Of a DNA stretch of 64,000 nucleotides, positions 59,609 to 64,000 are shown piece after piece. The notes beneath the pieces were generated by a model. It did no database searches, was not told the origin of the DNA, and was given only the letters and a program-made list of their open reading frames with translations. The number at the start of each line of letters is the position of its first letter. Position 1 is the stretch's first letter. The position numbers were made by a program, and so were the translations under genes. The stretch covers positions 68,952 through 132,951 of the forward strand of contig JAWOLC010000001.1 of assembly GCA_033853925.1 (NCBI GenBank), given 5' to 3'. Origin of the DNA: JANXPZ01 sp033853925 (GTDB lineage Bacteria > Eisenbacteria > RBG-16-71-46).

Positions 59609-59797
59609 TCAGCGGGGCCTGCCTCGCTCTCCGGTCTGGTCTGCCCCATCTTCCGGCCTGCCACGATGCCCGAGCATCCACAGGCACCCCTGGCCTCCGC
59701 CCACGCGTCGGGACGCCAGCAGCAGCATGCCGAGGCACATCACGGCACCCATCAGCGGAAGGATCCACCAGAAGCCCCAAACGAACGGTCCGCACAT
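59609..59797 (-). CDS. Small membrane protein of the copper island
   Basis: A 62-residue protein. The start ATG 59797 has a strong Shine-Dalgarno (GGGAGGTGA) seven to eight bases upstream, unlike chance frames here. It has one hydrophobic helix (FVWGFWWILPLMGAVMCLGM) and a basic C-terminus. Such Trp/Met/Cys-bearing micro-membrane proteins occur in copper clusters, but no family is recognised. It is divergent from the sigma-factor gene. Confidence 0.6.
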   Translation of the reverse strand: MCGPFVWGFWWILPLMGAVMCLGMLLLASRRVGGGQGCLWMLGHRGRPEDGADQTGERGRPR

Positions 59798-60125
59798 GAC
59801 GTTTCACCTCCCGAAGGGGGTGCGGCACCGGAGGCCGTGCCCACGGCGTCAGTCCGAGTGCCGTCCACCCTCTTCTGGAACGTGAGGACGGAGAACCTGG
59901 GCCGAGGGATACAGTGGGCACCCTTGCCACGCGTGTGCGACGGCGCCCGCTTCGGCGCCCGGCGGGTCGCCGACGAACGGCCCCCGGCGCCCGAGACGCC
60001 CGCGACGGCTGAGCTCGATCTGTGATCGACTCCGAGCATCGTGCCCGGGCCAGATTCAACTTTCGATAGTACAGGGCGTGCGTCGCGGCGTACGCTTACA
60101 CGGCGCAAGTCCACGGGAGAGAGCT
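59798..60125. other. Divergent regulatory region before the sigma-factor gene
   Basis: About 330 bases between the micro-membrane gene and the sigma-factor gene. CAACTT (60057-60062) and CGTC (60081-60084) could form an ECF-type promoter for autoregulation, but the match is weak. Nothing else is recognised. Confidence 0.35.
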
Positions 60126-60725
60126 ATGAAGTCCGCAAGAAGGCCGACGGCCGATGGGCCCACCGACTCCTCAGAGGTGGCCGAGCAGTATCGTTCCGCG
60201 ATCCATCGCTACATCCTGCGCCTGGTGGGGGACCCGGAGCGTGCGGAGGATCTCACGCAGGAGACCTTCCTCCGCGTGCACCAGCACCTGGGGGGACTGA
60301 AGGACGCCGCCGCGCTGGAAGCCTGGCTCTACCGGATCGCCACCAATGTCTGCTACGACCGCTTCCGCCAGCGCGACCATCGCGAGCCGGCGCTTCCCCT
60401 GTCCTCTCTTGGCGACGAGGAGGATTCGGTCGCCAGCGACGAGGAGGCGCTCCGACCCGAGCAGCTCCTGGAGCAGAGCGAGATGAGTGACTGCGTGCTG
60501 CGCTTCCTCGCTCGCTTGCCCGAGTCTCAGCGCGAGGTTCTCCTGCTCCACGACCTGCAGGGATTCACCGGCCCGGAGATCGCCGACCGGCTCGGCCTGA
60601 CGCTGCACAACGTCAAGATCCGGCTGCATCGCGCCCGCATCCGGCTGAAGGCCGCCCTGTCTGCCGGGTGCGACTTCTCCCGCAGCGATCGGGGCGTGTT
60701 CGTCTGCGAGCCCAAGCGCCACTGA
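60126..60725 (+). CDS. ECF-type RNA polymerase sigma factor
   Basis: A 199-residue sigma-70-family factor; ATG 60126 follows GGGAGAG. Region 2 is YRSAIHRYILRLVGDPERAE and DLTQETFLRVHQHL, with AWLYRIATNVCYDRFRQR; region 4 is LPESQREVLLLHDLQGFTGP and an HTH (EIADRLGLTLHNVKIRLHRA). The C-terminal tail has Cys residues (GCDFSRSDRGVFVCEP), a pattern of metal- or redox-sensing ECF variants. There is no membrane anti-sigma gene beside it; the next gene is a small Cys protein. It may control the copper island. Confidence 0.9.
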   Translation: MKSARRPTADGPTDSSEVAEQYRSAIHRYILRLVGDPERAEDLTQETFLRVHQHLGGLKDAAALEAWLYRIATNVCYDRFRQRDHREPALPLSSLGDEEDSVASDEEALRPEQLLEQSEMSDCVLRFLARLPESQREVLLLHDLQGFTGPEIADRLGLTLHNVKIRLHRARIRLKAALSAGCDFSRSDRGVFVCEPKRH

Positions 60726-60901
60726 CGCCACGCCGGCCGCACCCTGCCTCATACCGCCCCGAGCCCCGCCGCGGGCGGTGTATCCAATTCGGCCCCGCCT
60801 CCGTCCTTGGACCGAGCAGGCACCAGGTCCCAGGGTGCGCACCGGTGCCGGCACTGGCAGAGATCGAGCGCACGGCCGAGGACTCTTTCCGGAGGATTCA
60901 G

Positions 60902-61105
60902 ATGGACAAGAAGAAGCAGGATGCCGGTGAACCCGCCAACGACACGTCCGAGAGGGCGGGACCGGACGCCGCCTGCGGCCAGGGCATCCGGCAGGCCATG
61001 GCCGAGATGATCGAGAACTGTGGCGGTTGCGACGAGATGATGGGCATGTTCGGCGGCAAGCGCCGTGCGCGCCGCACCCCCGATTCGCCCACGCCGAAGG
61101 TGTGA
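60902..61105 (+). CDS. Small CGGC-containing protein, possible metal-binding partner of the sigma factor
   Basis: A 67-residue protein; ATG 60902 follows CGGAGG by seven bases. The N-terminus is Lys/Asp-rich, the middle has DAACGQGIRQAMAEMIEN, and a CGGCDEMMGMFGG motif follows, with a basic C-terminus. It is about 175 bases after the sigma-factor stop and may be co-transcribed. A zinc or copper-binding role is guessed from the CxxC and Met residues; the small size and location could also fit an anti-sigma-like cofactor. Confidence 0.65.
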   Translation: MDKKKQDAGEPANDTSERAGPDAACGQGIRQAMAEMIENCGGCDEMMGMFGGKRRARRTPDSPTPKV

Positions 61106-61278
61106 AAGGGGAGGCGGCGCGAGAAGAAGGACAAAGGGAAGCCGATCCAGTACGATGACCCGCCGTAGGCATTCCCGGACGTTGCCGCGCGGACTGGCGC
61201 GCGCGAGCCAGGGCGCACGGCGTCGGCACGCGCCGAACCGTGCGCGCCGACTGCGCGACCATCGAGGAGACGCCCCCG

Positions 61279-62052
61279 ATGCCGGACTTCGCGCTCGACA
61301 AGTGGTACATGGACGCCGCCGACGGCGAAGGCAATGTCTATATCGGCTACTGGGTGGCGCTGCACTGGAAGGGGCTGTCGCTCCACCTCGGCCAGCACCT
61401 GTGGCGCGCCGCGACGGGCCGCGCGTGGTCGCGGGCCGATCTCGGGGCGCCACCCGCGCCCGAGCGCACCGCCTCCGAGGCGCTCCACTGGCGCACCGCG
61501 CACGTCGATGCGACGTGGTGGCCGTCGGAGACGCCGCGCCTCTGTGAGACGCTGCTCGAGACCGAGCAAGGCCGGATCGAGTGGACCTGCCTGCTTCCCC
61601 GTGCGCGCGCGACGGTGCGCGCGCCGCGGCTCTCGGTCGAGGGTTGGGGGTACGTCGAGCGGCTCGAGCTCACCCTGCCGCCGTGGGACCTGCCGCTCAA
61701 GACGCTCCACTGGGGCCGCTGCCTGTCGGACCACCACAGCCTGGTGTGGATCCGCTGGGACGGACCCGTGCCGCGGCGGCTGCTGTGGGAGGACGGCCGG
61801 CGCAGCACCGAATACGAGCTCACGGAAGGAGGCCTCGCCGCGCCGGGTGCCCGCTGGGAGATCGAAAGCGAGACGACGCTGCGCACGGGCACGATCGGCG
61901 CGACGGCGTTGCGGCCGTTTCGCCGGCTGTTGCGGCTGCTGCCCGACGCGGTGACGCGCATCGGCGAGCAGAAGCGCTTCGCCCGCGGCGTCCTGCACGT
62001 CGGGGACGCGTCCGAGCCGGCCACCGCCATCGCCGAGCGGGTGACATGGTGA
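61279..62052 (+). CDS. Lipocalin/CrtC-like protein of unknown function
   Basis: A 257-residue cytosolic-looking protein; ATG 61279 follows GAGGAG. KWYMDAADGEGNVYIGYW recalls the N-terminal pattern of CrtC/AttH-like lipocalin-fold proteins. TWWPSETPRL, VEGWGYVERLELTLPPW and KTLHWGRCLSDHHSLVWIRW further resemble it. These bind or act on lipids and polyenes. It overlaps the next gene's start by seven bases, so they should be translated together. The assignment is tentative. Confidence 0.5.
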   Translation: MPDFALDKWYMDAADGEGNVYIGYWVALHWKGLSLHLGQHLWRAATGRAWSRADLGAPPAPERTASEALHWRTAHVDATWWPSETPRLCETLLETEQGRIEWTCLLPRARATVRAPRLSVEGWGYVERLELTLPPWDLPLKTLHWGRCLSDHHSLVWIRWDGPVPRRLLWEDGRRSTEYELTEGGLAAPGARWEIESETTLRTGTIGATALRPFRRLLRLLPDAVTRIGEQKRFARGVLHVGDASEPATAIAERVTW

Positions 62053-63803
62053 CGACCGGCCGCGGGCTCGCGGGCCGGGTCGGCTACGGGCTGCTGTTCG
62101 TGGCCGTGCTCCCGGCGCTCCTCGTGTCGTGGGCGATCCGCCTCGACGCCGTGGTCCCGTGGCGCGTGCCGGACTGGCACGCGCCCGGCCTCGTTCTCGC
62201 CGGCGCGGGTGCGCTGCTCGCGCTGGCCGGCATGCGCGCGCTGATCATCCGCGGGCGCGGGCTGCCCATGAATGCCTATCCACCCCGCATCTTCGTCACG
62301 GACGGCGTGTACGCGCTGCTGGCGCACCCGATCTACGCGGGCGCTTTCCTCGTCGCGACGGGCGCATCGCTGTGGATGGGATCGGCGGCCGGCCTGGTGC
62401 TCGTGACACCGGCGCTCGGCCTGATGATGGTCTCGCTCGTCTACGGCTACGAGCGTCCCGCGCTGCGCCGGCGGTTCGGCGCGGCGGCCAGCGCGCATCG
62501 CCCCTGGCTCGCGCTGCCGCCGTCCGACGGGGCAGCGGCGCGCGGCCCGAGACGGCTCGCGACGGCCGCGGTGATTGCGGCGCCCTGGCTCCTTGCCGGG
62601 TATGCGATCGACTTCGCGCGGCACGACCCCGCGGTCGCGGCGCCCTATCTCGCGCCGTGGCAGCTCGCGGCGTGGTCGGCGCCGTGGCGGTTCGCCTGGC
62701 TCGTGCCGGGGGCGCTCCTGCTCGCGTCGGTGCTGCTCGCCCGCACGAACCGGCAGCTTCGCCACGCGTCGATCGCCGCCACCGCGTGGGCCGCGGCGAT
62801 GCTCTACCTCGACGTCGTCGCACCGCCGCTCGGCAACGACCTCGCGCGCTCCGCGTGGTGGCTCGCGCTCGTCGCGGCCGCCGCCGCCGTGCTCGCGGCC
62901 GGCTGGCGCGCTGCCTGGGACGTGCTGCGCGCCGTGGCCGAGGCGGTCGCGAACTCGCGGCGCGACTGGCTGCTGCTGGGCGGCCGGCTGCGCATCGTCA
63001 ACCACGCGGCGTTCTCGTTCACGCTGGGCGCGGTCGCCGCCGCCATAGGGTGCGCGGTGCTGCGCGACCCGGCCCCGGTACTGCTCGGCGTCGCCTGCGT
63101 GCTTGCGGGCGCCGCGCTCTACGCGCAGCTCTCGTGGGGCAGCGGCGCCCTGCTGCGGCCGTTCGGCTTCTGGGGCTCCGTGCCCGGGCTCGCCGTCGCG
63201 CTCGTGCTCGCGCGCGTGCTGTTCGGGACGCCACTGCTGCAGGTGGCGCTGGCGGCCGTGCTCGCCGCGCCGTTCGCGCAGGCCGTGGGCCGACTGCGTT
63301 GCCTCGCCCAGGGCTGCTGTCACGGCGTGCCCTGCGACGCGCGCTTCGGGATCCGGGTCTGGCAGGCGCAGTCGCGCGTGGTCGTGCTGTCGAAGCTCGC
63401 GGGTGCGTGGATCTTGCCCACACAGCTCTTCTCGATCCTGTTCAATCTCGCACTCGGCCCGCTGCTCGTCTCGATGTGGCTCGCGCGCGTGTTCCCCGCG
63501 ACGCTGGTGGTCGGCACGTACTTCTTCCTCGCCGGGATCGAGCGCTTCGCCGAGGACGCCTATCGGGGCGAGACGCAGACGCGCACCATCGACGACCTCA
63601 AGGAGCCGCAGTGGATCGCGCTCGGATCGGTCGTGGGCGGCATGGCGCTCACGATCGTGCCGTCGCCGGTGCTGCCGGCGCAGCCGCTGCCCGCCCTCGG
63701 CACCTTGGTGGCGACGGCGATCACCGGCGGACTGCTCACGGCCTTCGCCATGAGCGTGGACTTTCCGCGCTCGCACGCGCGCTTCTCGCGCCTGAGCGGC
63801 TGA
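62046..63803 (+). CDS. Fusion: ICMT-like methyltransferase N-terminus and Lgt-like C-terminus
   Basis: A 585-residue polytopic membrane protein. The N-terminal 170 residues are ICMT/PEMT-like: VTDGVYALLAHPIYAGAFLV near 87-105 and YGYERPALRRRFGAAASAH. Middle residues of about 180-320 are additional helices. From about residue 330 it resembles Lgt (prolipoprotein diacylglyceryl transferase): GRLRCLAQGCCHGVPC near 415-430 and LPTQLFSILFNLALGPLL, then GIERFAEDAYRGETQTR. The canonical Lgt Asn and Glu of GRIGNFxNGE are replaced (Cys, Cys), as in the GCC-variant group. Activity is unknown. Both parts modify lipid or prenyl groups at the membrane, so a lipid-tailoring enzyme is plausible. Confidence 0.78.
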   Translation: MVTTGRGLAGRVGYGLLFVAVLPALLVSWAIRLDAVVPWRVPDWHAPGLVLAGAGALLALAGMRALIIRGRGLPMNAYPPRIFVTDGVYALLAHPIYAGAFLVATGASLWMGSAAGLVLVTPALGLMMVSLVYGYERPALRRRFGAAASAHRPWLALPPSDGAAARGPRRLATAAVIAAPWLLAGYAIDFARHDPAVAAPYLAPWQLAAWSAPWRFAWLVPGALLLASVLLARTNRQLRHASIAATAWAAAMLYLDVVAPPLGNDLARSAWWLALVAAAAAVLAAGWRAAWDVLRAVAEAVANSRRDWLLLGGRLRIVNHAAFSFTLGAVAAAIGCAVLRDPAPVLLGVACVLAGAALYAQLSWGSGALLRPFGFWGSVPGLAVALVLARVLFGTPLLQVALAAVLAAPFAQAVGRLRCLAQGCCHGVPCDARFGIRVWQAQSRVVVLSKLAGAWILPTQLFSILFNLALGPLLVSMWLARVFPATLVVGTYFFLAGIERFAEDAYRGETQTRTIDDLKEPQWIALGSVVGGMALTIVPSPVLPAQPLPALGTLVATAITGGLLTAFAMSVDFPRSHARFSRLSG

Positions 63804-63880
63804 CGACGCGCGAGTAGGCGTTCCCCGCGCTCGACTCGTCGCACAAGGTCCGGTTCGCGGCTGCATTTCACGGGGTAACG

Positions 63881-64000
63881 TCAAGAGTTCTGTGTCAGGA
63901 GGAAGGGGGCTGAGGTTCCTTCCTTCTGGTTCTCATGGGTGAAGACCGCGAACAGGATGCGCTCCATGGAGGTGCGGTCACTGAACACCCCCATGGGGCG
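63881..64000 (-). mobile_element. C-terminal fragment of a transposase-like gene, cut by the window edge
   Basis: The last 39 codons read leftward as MGVFSDRTSMERILFAVF, then a segment ending in PFLLTQNS, before TGA at 63881-63883. The Arg-x-Ser-x-Glu-Arg, Ala-Val-Phe and Pro-Phe-x-Leu-Thr pattern is typical of the tail of IS transposases. Family assignment (possibly Mutator/IS256-like) is not safe from so short a piece. The inverted repeat would lie just right or left of this end; none is clear in 63804-63880. Confidence 0.55.

Noticed and set aside
1..64000. CRISPR array, tRNA or rRNA gene
   Set aside because: No repeat-spacer series, no cloverleaf-like segment and no rRNA-like stretch was found on reading both strands; a tRNA scan would be decisive.

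Overview
The window is about 70% G+C and gene-dense, with Shine-Dalgarno-led genes and many ATGA/GTGA overlaps. A secreted protein at 23135-26203 ends in a FlgD-type Ig-like sorting domain, and most exported proteins carry Gram-negative signal peptides or lipoboxes. Together with Ku/LigD end joining, lipoprotein-anchored proteases and RND efflux, this suggests a high-GC Gram-negative of the FCB type, for example Candidatus Eisenbacteria or a relative. That placement is inference; no rRNA or universal marker gene is present.

Layout. 1-14583 is a surface-glycan and unusual-sugar region. It holds a TPR/GT-C membrane protein cut by the left edge, then a compact operon of cupin, sugar-phosphate cyclase fusion, ROK kinase and GH4-like enzyme. 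Facing it are a 2H phosphoesterase, an initiating sugar-phosphate transferase and a sugar C-methyltransferase, followed by two GT-C membrane proteins and a polyprenol-P-mannose-synthase-like GT2. 14960-22477 centres on DNA end joining: Ku with a MerR-TPR protein on one strand, and LigD translationally coupled to a hydrolase and a DUF72 protein on the other, then EVE and DUF2277 genes. 23135-31658 is an exported-protein block: a 1022-residue secreted protein, an S53 protease lipoprotein, and an exported racemase / D-aminoacylase / DmpA-type peptidase set.

36270-31804 (minus strand) is an arsenic operon, arsR-arsC-acr3-permease, followed by three thiol-redox genes, with a readable promoter and operator. 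38775-61105 is a large copper/silver-type resistance island: di-haem cytochrome, Met/His-rich outer-membrane-like protein, small Cys/His/Met-rich exported proteins, YHS-domain proteins, a P1B ATPase, a cupredoxin-like protein and a TolC-CusB-CusA efflux system, then phosphoketolase, a glycosyltransferase and an ECF sigma factor. 61279-63803 encodes a lipocalin/CrtC-like protein overlapping a methyltransferase-Lgt-like membrane fusion. The right edge cuts the tail of a transposase-like gene.

The most interesting points are: (1) the sugar-phosphate cyclase operon, whose cyclase has the DFGHTFSP motif of the valiolone-synthase/deoxygadusol group rather than a dehydroquinate-synthase motif, beside surface-glycan genes; (2) the isoprenylcysteine-methyltransferase-like/Lgt-like fusion; (3) an exported D-amino-acid/peptide processing set; and (4) a copper island rich in small undescribed metal-binding proteins.
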